Of a DNA stretch of 25,087 nt, positions 15,759 through 22,334 are shown piece after piece (positions within the stretch are counted from its first letter, which is position 1; every line of letters begins with the position of its first letter). The notes below the pieces were generated by a model. The model did not search any database, was not told the DNA's origin, and saw nothing but the letters and a program-made list of their open reading frames with translations. The translations under genes were made by a program, and so were the position numbers. This DNA is from Thermodesulfatator sp. (GTDB lineage Bacteria; Desulfobacterota; Thermodesulfobacteria; Thermodesulfobacteriales; Thermodesulfobacteriaceae): assembly GCA_003978075.1 (NCBI GenBank), contig QOAM01000116.1, forward strand, positions 1-25,087, in the 5' to 3' direction.

Positions 15759-16988
15759 CTAACGATCACACTCTCCCAAGACCACATCCAAGGTCCCGAT
15801 CACCGCGATGATATCCGCCACCATGTGCCCCTTGATCATCTCCGGAATGGCAGAAATATGCACAAAAGAAGGCGCACGCACCCGCACTCTCCAGGGCTTC
15901 CCCGAACCATCGCTCACTATGTAGTAACCCAGCTCCCCCTTGGGGGCCTCAATGGAAACGTAGACCTCCCCAGGCGGAACCACCGGAACCTCCGCCCCCT
16001 TAATCAAGAAACCCCTTTTAGGATGAGGGGCGGCCTCCGGTACCTTCTTCTTCTCCGGCATGAGGAGATCCGGGGCCCCTTCGGCTATCACCGGCTCCCC
16101 CTCCGTCTCGGGAAGCTTGTCCAGACACTGCCGAATGATCCGGTTGGCCTGCCGCAACTCCTCCATACGCACTCGGTACCGATCATAGGTATCTCCGTTT
16201 TTCCCTACCGGAACCTCGAATTCCACCTCATCGTAAGCATCATAAGGCTTAAACTTCCGCACATCGTAGGGAATACCCGACCCCCGTAACGAGGGACCCG
16301 TAAGCCCCATGTTTAAGGCCTTCTCCGGAGGCACCACCGCAATCCCCTTGGTTCGCTTGAGCCAGATCCGGTTAATATCAATCAAGGTTTCGTAATCCGT
16401 GATACGCCCCGGAAACTCTTCCGTGAAACGGTAAAGCTCGTCTACAATCTCCTGCGTAAAATCGAGTCTCACTCCCCCCACCCGGGCGTAGCTCACCGTG
16501 AGCCGGGCCCCGCAGATCTTTTCGTAGATGTCCAGTAACCACTCACGATCCCGGAAACAGTAAAGGAAGACGGTCATGGCCCCGATGTCCAAGGCATGGG
16601 TGGCCAGCCACAAGAGGTGGCTGGAAATACGGGCCATCTCACAGACAATGGTCCTCAGAAGCCGAGCCCGTCGGGGCACCTCAAGGCCCATCAACTTCTC
16701 CACCGCCAGGCAGTAGCCCACATTGTTGGCCGCCGAGGAGATGTAATCCAGCCGGTCCGTAAGGACCATGGCCTGGGTGTAGGTGAGATTCTCGGAAAGC
16801 TTCTCCAAGCCCCGATGGAGATACCCTATGCGAGGATCACAACGCACCACACTTTCCCCGTCCAGCTCCAGATAAAGCCGCAGGACCCCGTGGGTGGAGG
16901 GGTGCTGAGGCCCCATGTTCACCACAAAAGGCTCTTCCCATTCCGGATGCCCGAACTGGCGCTGAACAATCTCCACCTTAGGCGCCAT
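15759..16988 (-). CDS. nuoD: NADH-quinone oxidoreductase-type subunit D (49-kDa)
   Basis: The 409-residue subunit lines the quinone-binding site together with NuoB. It shows the family start FVVNMGPQHPSTHGVLRL, with the quinone-site His of HPSTHG, then GYLHRGLEKLSENLTY, MARISSHLLWLATHALDIGA and the C-terminal IGTLDVVLGECDR. It is separate from NuoC, unlike the NuoCD fusion of enterics. An unusual Pro/Lys-rich insertion near 305-330 (around MPEKKKVPEAAPHPKRG) lies before the PPGEVYVSIEAPKGELGYY segment; such inserts vary between lineages. The nickel-ligand cysteines of the related hydrogenase large subunits are not present, so this is a complex I subunit and not a hydrogenase. It overlaps nuoC by 11 bases. 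Confidence 0.96.
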   Translation of the reverse strand: MAPKVEIVQRQFGHPEWEEPFVVNMGPQHPSTHGVLRLYLELDGESVVRCDPRIGYLHRGLEKLSENLTYTQAMVLTDRLDYISSAANNVGYCLAVEKLMGLEVPRRARLLRTIVCEMARISSHLLWLATHALDIGAMTVFLYCFRDREWLLDIYEKICGARLTVSYARVGGVRLDFTQEIVDELYRFTEEFPGRITDYETLIDINRIWLKRTKGIAVVPPEKALNMGLTGPSLRGSGIPYDVRKFKPYDAYDEVEFEVPVGKNGDTYDRYRVRMEELRQANRIIRQCLDKLPETEGEPVIAEGAPDLLMPEKKKVPEAAPHPKRGFLIKGAEVPVVPPGEVYVSIEAPKGELGYYIVSDGSGKPWRVRVRAPSFVHISAIPEMIKGHMVADIIAVIGTLDVVLGECDR

Positions 16989-17541
16989 GCTCCCCTCCCC
17001 TTACGCGACGCCCTCCCCATTCAAAACGGGAAAGCTCCCGGGCCTTCTCCCGCAACTTCTCATACCCGGGCCACTCTTCCTCCGGCTCAAGCGGATAATC
17101 CTTGCGTAAAGGATGCCCTTTCCAGTCCTCCGGCATGAGAAGGCGCCGCAGATCAGGATGCCCCTCAAAACGGATTCCCAAGAGATCGTAACACTCCCTC
17201 TCAAACCAGTTGGCCACGCGGAAGATAGGGGTCACCGTGGGCACCCAAGGATCCTCCTCCGGCACCGGAACCCGGAGACGCAGAAGCTCTCTCCGCGAGA
17301 GGGAATAAAGGTTATAGACCACCTCGAAGCGTTCCGAGACCGGGCGCTTGGGTTTGTAGCCCTGGTAATCCACCCCACAGAGATCGGCCAGATGCTTGAA
17401 ATCCATCTCCTCGTGGAGAAAATGCACCACCTCCGGCAGGGCCTCCCGGGCGATAAAGACCACCTGCTGCCCGCAAGAGACCTCTTCCGCCAGCACCGCC
17501 CCTCCAAAACGCTCTTTAAGCTTTCCCACCACCTCGCTCAT
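16978..17541 (-). CDS. nuoC: NADH-quinone oxidoreductase-type subunit C (30-kDa)
   Basis: A 187-residue structural subunit of the peripheral arm. The core pattern LADLCGVDYQG, FEVVYNLYSLSRRELLRLRV, PTVTPIFRVANWFERECYDL and LLGIRFEGHPDLRRLLMPED, closing with GHPLRKDYPL, is diagnostic for NuoC/NdhJ. No redox centre is carried. The C-terminal 35 residues are charged and probably flexible. It lies three bases after nuoB, and its end overlaps nuoD by 11 bases, so translation of the two is likely coupled. Confidence 0.95.
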   Translation of the reverse strand: MSEVVGKLKERFGGAVLAEEVSCGQQVVFIAREALPEVVHFLHEEMDFKHLADLCGVDYQGYKPKRPVSERFEVVYNLYSLSRRELLRLRVPVPEEDPWVPTVTPIFRVANWFERECYDLLGIRFEGHPDLRRLLMPEDWKGHPLRKDYPLEPEEEWPGYEKLREKARELSRFEWGGRRVRGGEHGA

Positions 17542-17544
17542 CTC

Positions 17545-18060
17545 TTATCTCCAGCTCCCCCAGCGTCCAACCTCGCGGCGGATCTTTTCCTGAAGCCTGC
17601 GCAGCCCATACATGAGGGCCTCCGGCCGCGGAGGACAGCCCGGGATATAGATGTCCACCGGCAAGAATTCGTCACACCCCTGGACCACGGAATAGGTACG
17701 GAAGACCCCTCCGGTGCAGGCACAGCTCCCCATGGCGATGACATAGCGGGGCTCCGGCATCTGATCGTAAACCCGGCGCACTATCGGAGCCATCTTCTTG
17801 GTTACCGTGCCCGCCACAATGAGCACATCCGCCTGCCGCGGAGAGGCCCGAAAGATGATCCCGAAACGGTCTAAATCGTGATGGCTGGCCCCGGTGGCCA
17901 TCATTTCGATGGCGCAACAGGCCAGCCCGAAGGTTATCGGCCAGAGAGACCCCGTGCGCGCCCAGTTAATGAGATAATCCACCGGAGAAATAAAGACCGG
18001 TGTATCCGGGATCTGCCTTACCCCCGGTGCTACCTCTACCGTATCTTTCTCTATTCCCAT
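17545..18060 (-). CDS. nuoB: NADH-quinone oxidoreductase-type subunit B (cluster N2)
   Basis: The 171-residue subunit binds the terminal [4Fe-4S] cluster N2 that reduces quinone. The four expected cysteines are visible: the adjacent pair Cys48-Cys49 (LACCAIEMM), Cys113 (MGSCACTGG) and Cys142 (IPGCPPRPEALM). The usual MGxCA(S/N)xGG motif is present as MGSCACTGG, with one extra cysteine. HHDLDRFG and IVAGTVTKKMAP also match the family. It overlaps nuoA by 10 bases and ends three bases before nuoC. Confidence 0.97.
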   Translation of the reverse strand: MGIEKDTVEVAPGVRQIPDTPVFISPVDYLINWARTGSLWPITFGLACCAIEMMATGASHHDLDRFGIIFRASPRQADVLIVAGTVTKKMAPIVRRVYDQMPEPRYVIAMGSCACTGGVFRTYSVVQGCDEFLPVDIYIPGCPPRPEALMYGLRRLQEKIRREVGRWGSWR

Positions 18061-18422
18061 TGGAAGGCCCCCCTGATCCAGGCGTAAAAATAAGCCACCA
18101 AAAGAAGGGCGATAAAGATCACCATCTCTACATAGGCCAGGCCCCCCAGCCGATTAAAAGAGACCGCCCAGGGATAGAGAAAAACCGCTTCCACGTCGAA
18201 GACTACGAAAAGAATCGCAATGGCATAGAATTTGACCGTAAACGGATGCCGAGGCTCTCCCGAAGGGGGTAGACCGCACTCATAACGGGTGAGCTTTTCC
18301 GGATAGGGCCTCTGCAGCCCCAGGATGCCGTTCACAATGAGCATGGAAACCCCGATAACAAACACCAAAATAGCCAAGATCAGGATCGGAAGATACCTTA
18401 AGGCCAGACCCAGCTCTCCCAC
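18051..18422 (-). CDS. nuoA: NADH-quinone oxidoreductase-type subunit A
   Basis: A 123-residue, three-helix membrane subunit near the quinone site. It shows the family cysteine in RYECGLPPSG (Cys49, on the mobile loop) and the charged pair of the second helix, Asp76 and Glu78, in VVFDVEAVFLYPWA. Length is standard. It is one base downstream of the ferredoxin-like gene and overlaps nuoB by 10 bases, making the ferredoxin part of the same transcript. Confidence 0.96.
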   Translation of the reverse strand: MGELGLALRYLPILILAILVFVIGVSMLIVNGILGLQRPYPEKLTRYECGLPPSGEPRHPFTVKFYAIAILFVVFDVEAVFLYPWAVSFNRLGGLAYVEMVIFIALLLVAYFYAWIRGAFQWE

Positions 18423-18423
18423 C

Positions 18424-18909
18424 TTAACCTCCCTTAGCCGCAGCGGCCTTAGGTGCAGCCTTAGGCGCGGCCTTGGCCGCCGCCGCGGCCTTCTTCTTGG
18501 CCGGAGGCTTGACTTCCTTCACCGCCAAGGCCTCGTTAGGACAAGCCTCCACACAGGCCGGCTTCTTCCCTTCCGCCACCCTCTCGTGACAGAGGTCGCA
18601 TTTACCCACCCGGCCAGTCTGAGGATTGAAGCGAGGCACCCCCCAGGGACAGGCATATACACAGTTCAAACAGCCTACACAGAGATCCCTTACCAGGACG
18701 ACTATCTCATTTTCTCTACGCATGGCCCCAGTAGGGCAGGCCTCGGCACACTGGGGCCTTTTGCACTGCATGCAGGAGAAATAGACGAATTTGTCCCCAC
18801 ACTTCAGGATCTGACAGTTGGCCAACCCTTCGTGGATCTCCGCACAGGCCTTTACACAGGTGAGGCAACCATCACACTTTTCAGCATTGTGGACTACAGT
18901 GTACGGCAT
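18424..18909 (-). CDS. Four-[4Fe-4S]-cluster ferredoxin (HycB/CooF/DmsB type), first gene of the nuo operon
   Basis: A 161-residue electron-transfer protein with 16 cysteines in the four-cluster layout: Cys12/15/18/22, Cys46/49/54/58, Cys77/80/83/87 and Cys104/107/119/123. This is the arrangement of DMSO-reductase-type iron-sulfur subunits and of the CooF/HydN polyferredoxins. No signal peptide is present, so it is cytoplasmic. After about residue 133 the chain becomes an Ala/Lys/Pro-rich tail (KKKAAAAAKAAPKAAPKAAA) unlike the rest. Only one base separates it from nuoA, and no NuoE, F or G is found, so it is the best candidate for delivering electrons to NuoI; that is inference. A hydrogenase, formate dehydrogenase or CO dehydrogenase elsewhere could be its other partner. 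ATG 18909 was chosen because MPYTVVHNAEKCDGC starts directly before cluster 1. Confidence 0.9.
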   Translation of the reverse strand: MPYTVVHNAEKCDGCLTCVKACAEIHEGLANCQILKCGDKFVYFSCMQCKRPQCAEACPTGAMRRENEIVVLVRDLCVGCLNCVYACPWGVPRFNPQTGRVGKCDLCHERVAEGKKPACVEACPNEALAVKEVKPPAKKKAAAAAKAAPKAAPKAAAAKGG

Positions 18910-18974
18910 GTCCTATTTAAGCCATAAAATCTCTCCTCAAGTCAAGTCGGAAGCTTTCTAGTTCAGGAAGGTGA

Positions 18975-19013
18975 CGGGAAAAAATTCCCCTTTTTGTGGG
19001 TATTTTTTCCCCG
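18975..19013 (-). terminator. Terminator-like hairpin after the scpA-like gene
   Basis: The arms CGGGAAAAAAT (18975-18985) and ATTTTTTCCCCG (19002-19013) are complementary apart from one extra base. A shorter inner hairpin (CCC/GGG) lies inside, so on the minus strand a GC stem is followed by TTTTTT. It begins four bases after the scpA-like stop and would separate that gene from the ferredoxin-nuo operon. Confidence 0.45.
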
Positions 19014-19016
19014 AAC

Positions 19017-19688
19017 TCAAAATTCCTCAGTGCGAGCTACAATTTCGATTTCCGTAAAGGGGGCCCCTTGCAAAAGACGGCAAACTTTCCGAAAAGAAAG
19101 CTCTAAAATAGCCACAAATGCCAAAAGTTTTTCTATTTTTGTGTCATAATTTTCCATAAAATCTTTCAAAAGGAACTTCTCCTGCTTTTCTAGCTTTTGA
19201 AGCATCTCCTCTAAGATCTTCTGGAAGAGGGGCTCCAGGCGGGGAATTTTTACCTCTGGAGGGGAGGCCCTTTGGAGGACCTCGAGGAGGGCGCTCAGCA
19301 GTTCTTCCAGGTGGTGGGAGAGTTCCCCTCTTTGGGGGGCTGGTGAGGGGGCTACAAAGATGTCCCTTCCCAAACGGGGGAGGGTTTCCAGAAAACCTTC
19401 TCCGTCCGGCGAGATGCGGGAGGGGGTTTCCGGAGGGTTTCCTTCTTCCGGGAAGGGTCCTCGCGAGGGAGCGGGCAGGAGCAAGCGGCTCTTGAGATAG
19501 ACCAGATAGGCGATCACTCCAAGATACTCCCCGGCCCGATCCAGCCCCTTTTCCAGCAGAGATTCCAGGTGGTAGAGATATTTTCGGACCAGGTGAGCCA
19601 CATCCAGCTCCAATACCTGAGAGGGTTGACGTTTCGCTTTTTCCCTCAGAGCAAAAAGATCCGTCGCCAGCGGGAAACCTTCGTCCAT
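19017..19688 (-). CDS. scpA: ScpA-like segregation and condensation protein (kleisin)
   Basis: The 223-residue protein resembles the kleisin that bridges SMC heads in bacterial condensin. The N-terminal part aligns by eye with ScpA: a degenerate EGPLDLLL region (DEGFPLATDLFALREK), LDVAHLVRKYLYHLESL, and AGEYLGVIAYLVYLKSRLLLP, the helix that normally reads SEYLVMAATLLEIKSRMLLP. A variable Pro/Gly-rich linker (75-115) follows, then helices and a C-terminal winged-helix-like end (LLAFVAILELSFRKVCRLLQ, then FTEIEIVAR). It lacks the first beta-strand (about 10 residues) found before EGPLDLLL, and a stop two codons upstream of the ATG rules out an N-terminal extension in this frame. The Shine-Dalgarno is weak. 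No scpB is adjacent. Function by family: chromosome compaction; divergence makes the exact role less sure. Confidence 0.75.
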   Translation of the reverse strand: MDEGFPLATDLFALREKAKRQPSQVLELDVAHLVRKYLYHLESLLEKGLDRAGEYLGVIAYLVYLKSRLLLPAPSRGPFPEEGNPPETPSRISPDGEGFLETLPRLGRDIFVAPSPAPQRGELSHHLEELLSALLEVLQRASPPEVKIPRLEPLFQKILEEMLQKLEKQEKFLLKDFMENYDTKIEKLLAFVAILELSFRKVCRLLQGAPFTEIEIVARTEEF

Positions 19689-19762
19689 ATCCTAAATCTA
19701 CACCGAGATCCCCGAGTTCTTCAGGGGGATCACGCAACGCGGACAAAGCCGTAAGTCGCCCC

Positions 19763-19815
19763 TTGACAGCCGCTTAGTTAGGGGGCTTGACAAGGGCCTT
19801 TTGATGATATATTCT
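19763..19815 (+). promoter_or_regulatory. Promoter of the oxygen-defence operon, with duplicated TTGACA
   Basis: TTGACA at 19787-19792 is 17 bases from TATTCT (19810-19815) and 15 from TATATT (19808-19813), giving a strong sigma-70-type promoter about 40 bases before the dfx start. A second TTGACA lies 24 bases upstream (19763-19768). CCCTTG (19760-19765) and CAAGGG (19791-19796) form an inverted pair around the region, and CTTGACAAG is itself palindromic, so a repressor site is possible. Confidence 0.6.
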
Positions 19816-19849
19816 AGATCAACAAAATCTACAAAAAGGAGGCAGGACC

Positions 19850-20230
19850 ATGGCGGAGTATCGAGGTATTTATCGGTGCAATGTATGTGGAAACATGGTG
19901 ATGGTGCTCAATGCGGGAAAGGGGGAGCTGGTCTGTTGCGGCCAGCCCATGGAAAAGCTGGAGGCCGGGACCACGGATGCCGCCCAAGAGAAGCATGTGC
20001 CGGTGATCGAAAAGGTGGAGGGAGGCTACCAGGTCAAGGTGGGAAGTGTTCCGCATCCCATGGAGGAAAAGCACTACATCCAGTGGATCGAACTCCAGAC
20101 CGACGGGTGCTCTTACATCCAGTTCTTGAGGCCCGGCGATCCTCCGGAGGCCTTTTTCTCCGTGGAAGCGGAGAAGGTAACCGCCCGAGAATACTGCAAC
20201 CTTCACGGCCTCTGGGAGGCCTCCCGATAA
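19850..20230 (+). CDS. dfx: Desulfoferrodoxin (superoxide reductase, two-iron class)
   Basis: The 126-residue cytosolic enzyme reduces superoxide to hydrogen peroxide without producing oxygen. Both iron sites are complete and fall at the same positions as in Desulfovibrio desulfuricans Dfx. Centre I (desulforedoxin-like FeCys4) uses Cys10, Cys13, Cys29, Cys30. Centre II, the catalytic Fe(His)4Cys site, uses His49, His69, His75, His119 and Cys116, with the catalytic pair Glu47-Lys48 just before His49. A strong Shine-Dalgarno AAGGAGG (19836-19842) lies seven bases before the ATG. Rubredoxin, its usual reductant, is the next gene 30 bases on. Confidence 0.98.
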   Translation: MAEYRGIYRCNVCGNMVMVLNAGKGELVCCGQPMEKLEAGTTDAAQEKHVPVIEKVEGGYQVKVGSVPHPMEEKHYIQWIELQTDGCSYIQFLRPGDPPEAFFSVEAEKVTAREYCNLHGLWEASR

Positions 20231-20260
20231 GACCCCACTACACCGTATGGAGGATCAGCC

Positions 20261-20425
20261 ATGAAAAAGTATCAGTGTGGAGTCTGCGGTTACATTTACG
20301 ATCCGGAAAAAGGCGATGCCGATCGGGGTTATCCCCCGGGGACGGCCTTTGAGGATCTCCCCGAGGACTGGACCTGTCCGGTCTGCGGGGCAGCCAAGGA
20401 TGAATTTCGCCCCTATGAGGGCTAA
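20261..20425 (+). CDS. rub: Rubredoxin
   Basis: A 54-residue one-iron electron carrier, below usual ORF length cut-offs. Frame 20261-20425 starts MKKYQCGVCGYIYDPEKGDA and ends FRPYEG. The FeCys4 site is Cys6, Cys9 (CGVCGY) and Cys39, Cys42 (CPVCGA). The canonical YDP, GYPPGTAFEDLPEDW core is present, with the aromatic residues of the rubredoxin fold. GGAGGA (20249-20254) lies six bases before the ATG. Positioned between desulfoferrodoxin and rubredoxin:oxygen oxidoreductase, it should supply electrons to both; this arrangement is known from Desulfovibrio. Confidence 0.98.
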   Translation: MKKYQCGVCGYIYDPEKGDADRGYPPGTAFEDLPEDWTCPVCGAAKDEFRPYEG

Positions 20426-20440
20426 ATAAGGAGGAAAAAG

Positions 20441-21643
20441 ATGCCTGCGGTAAAGATCAAGGAAGGATTTTACTGGGTGGGAGCCGTGGACTGGAACGTG
20501 CGCGACTTTCACGGATACAATACCCATCGGGGGAGTACCTACAACGCCTATCTTCTGATAGACGAAAAGATCGTCCTTTTCGACACGGTAAAACTCCACT
20601 TCTTCGAGCAGTTTATGGGGCACATTCGGGAGGTCCTGGGAGACCCGCGCAAGATCGACTACTTGGTGATCAACCACATCGAGCCTGACCACGGTGGTTC
20701 TATCGCCCGCACCGTGGAGGCCATCCAGCCGGAAAAGATCTTCTGCACCCGAAACGGGCGCCTGGGAATGATCGGGTATTTCCATCGAGAGGACTGGCCC
20801 TTTGCAGAGGTAAAGACCGGCGACAGCCTCAAAGTGGGCCGGAGGACCATCCAGTTTATCGAGACCCCTATGGTCCACTGGCCAGACAGCATGGTCTCCT
20901 ACATTCCCGAAGAAAAGATCCTCATCTCTCAAGACGCCTTCGGGGAGCACTACGCCACCAGCAGTCGCTTTGACGACGAGGTGGACTTCTGTGAGCTCTT
21001 CCAGGAGGTAGCCACCTACTACGCCAATATCGTTCTGCCCTTTTCCCCTCAGGTGCAAAAGGTCCTCAAGACGGTGCAGGATCTCAAGCTGGAGATCGAG
21101 ATGATCTGTCCGGACCACGGGGTTATCTGGCGCAAGCACATCAAAGAGGTGCTCGAAGCCTACGATCGCTGGAGCCGCTACGAGGCCGAGCCCCGGGTTC
21201 TGGTCATTTACGACACCATGTGGCACAGCACGGAGAAGATGGCCAAGGCCCTCTACGAGGGGGTGCTAAGCGAGGGAGTGGAGGCCAAATTCTTCAGCCT
21301 CTCCTCCGCAGACACCACCCAGCTCATGACCGAGGTGATGCTGGCCAAAGGGCTGGCCTTGGGTTCCCCCACCCTGAACAACGGGCTTCTTCCTACGGTG
21401 GCCGGTTTCACCACTTACATGAAGGGCATGCGCCCCCGGAAGAAGCTGGGGCTGGCCTTCGGCTCTTACGGATGGAGTGGCGAGGCGGTAAAACACCTAA
21501 ACAAGGTCCTGGAGGAGACCAAGACGGAGATCGTGCATGAGGGCCTGCGGGTGAAGTACGCCCCCACCGAGGAGGATCTGGGCCGCTGTCGGGAGCTAGG
21601 GCGCCTCTTGGCGCAGAAAGTAAAAGAGGCCTGCGGTGTTTAG
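20441..21643 (+). CDS. roo: Rubredoxin:oxygen oxidoreductase (A-type flavodiiron protein)
   Basis: A 400-residue soluble enzyme that reduces oxygen to water (and in some members NO to N2O) with electrons from rubredoxin. The N-terminal metallo-beta-lactamase-like domain (1-248) has all diiron ligands at the numbering of D. gigas ROO: His79, Glu81, Asp83, His84, His146, Asp165 and His226. The C-terminal flavodoxin domain (about 252-400) starts PRVLVIYDTMWHSTEKMA, the FMN phosphate-binding loop, and includes GSPTLNNGLLPTV and GSYGWSGEAVK. No extra rubredoxin or flavin-reductase domain is fused, so it is class A. AAGGAGG (20428-20434) lies six bases before the ATG; the gene starts 15 bases after rubredoxin. 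Confidence 0.97.
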   Translation: MPAVKIKEGFYWVGAVDWNVRDFHGYNTHRGSTYNAYLLIDEKIVLFDTVKLHFFEQFMGHIREVLGDPRKIDYLVINHIEPDHGGSIARTVEAIQPEKIFCTRNGRLGMIGYFHREDWPFAEVKTGDSLKVGRRTIQFIETPMVHWPDSMVSYIPEEKILISQDAFGEHYATSSRFDDEVDFCELFQEVATYYANIVLPFSPQVQKVLKTVQDLKLEIEMICPDHGVIWRKHIKEVLEAYDRWSRYEAEPRVLVIYDTMWHSTEKMAKALYEGVLSEGVEAKFFSLSSADTTQLMTEVMLAKGLALGSPTLNNGLLPTVAGFTTYMKGMRPRKKLGLAFGSYGWSGEAVKHLNKVLEETKTEIVHEGLRVKYAPTEEDLGRCRELGRLLAQKVKEACGV

Positions 21644-22334
21644 GGCCAGGACTTTAAAACGGGAGGTCTGGGGCCTTCTAGAAGGGGCCTCAGACCTCCC
21701 CGCCCTTTATCAGGCTCTCGCGGCCTTTCCTCCCCGGAAGGTGGTGAGTCCCCTCATCGGGGCCTTTTGCCACCGGGAAGAGCGCGTCCGCTGGTGGGCC
21801 ATTTTGGGCCTGGGGTATGTGACCGCCCGGCTGGCCGAGGAAGACCTGGAAGCCGCGCGCATTGTCATCCGCCGCCTTCTCTGGATGCTTAACGAGGAAT
21901 CCGGGGGCATGGCCTGGGGGGCCCCGGAGGCCCTGGCGGAATGTCTCTATCAGCACCGGAGGCTGGCCGAGGAGTACACCTACATCCTGGTCTCCTATCT
22001 CCGGCCTGACGGGAACCTGCTGGAATATCCCCCGGCCCAGAGAGGGGTGGCCTGGGGGATCGGTCGTCTGGCGGAGAGGGAAAGGGAGCGGCTCCTTGTG
22101 GCCCAGGCCCCTCGTTATCTGATTCCTCTCTTGGAATCCCCTGACGGGGTAGCCGCAGGTTTAGCGGCCTGGGCCCTTTCCCGTCTCAAGCCGGCAGAGG
22201 GAAAGAGGGCCCTGGAGGAGAAACTGGCCCGCAGGCAGGAGGACCCCACCCGGGTCTTTTTCTTTGAAGGCCCCGGATTCCGGGAGACCACCTGCGGAGA
22301 GCTCTTTCGCCAGGCCTTAGAGGACCTCCACTAG
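21636..22334 (+). CDS. HEAT-like repeat protein, DVU0298-like, function unknown
   Basis: This 232-residue, alpha-helical protein has paired helices typical of HEAT repeats (SPLIGAFCHREERVRWWAIL, APRYLIPLLESPDGVAAGLA, AAWALSRLKPAEGKRALEEK). The central signature is LEAARIVIRRLLWMLNEESG followed by GMAWGAPEALAEC, and later RGVAWGIGRLAE. From memory this resembles the conserved Desulfovibrio protein called DVU0298, which has no established function; that match needs a search. No membrane segment, signal peptide or metal motif is seen. The GTG start overlaps the last eight bases of roo, with AGAGG six bases upstream, so it is the fourth gene of the oxygen-defence operon and translationally coupled to roo. 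Its last 18 bases overlap the convergent RNase R gene. Confidence 0.8.
   Translation: MFRARTLKREVWGLLEGASDLPALYQALAAFPPRKVVSPLIGAFCHREERVRWWAILGLGYVTARLAEEDLEAARIVIRRLLWMLNEESGGMAWGAPEALAECLYQHRRLAEEYTYILVSYLRPDGNLLEYPPAQRGVAWGIGRLAERERERLLVAQAPRYLIPLLESPDGVAAGLAAWALSRLKPAEGKRALEEKLARRQEDPTRVFFFEGPGFRETTCGELFRQALEDLH

Noticed and set aside
15759..16988. Energy-converting or membrane-bound hydrogenase in place of complex I
   Set aside because: NuoD lacks the nickel-binding cysteine pairs of hydrogenase large subunits, and the full NuoA, J, K, L, M, N set is present.
18910..18950. Promoter for the ferredoxin-nuo operon on the minus strand (TTGACT at 18940-18945)
   Set aside because: The only possible -10 boxes lie at spacings of 10, 19 or 20 bases and run almost into the start codon, so the match is not convincing.
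20255..21226. 323-residue minus-strand open frame opposite roo
   Set aside because: It is the antisense shadow of a gene whose every metal ligand is present, and it has no recognisable domain.
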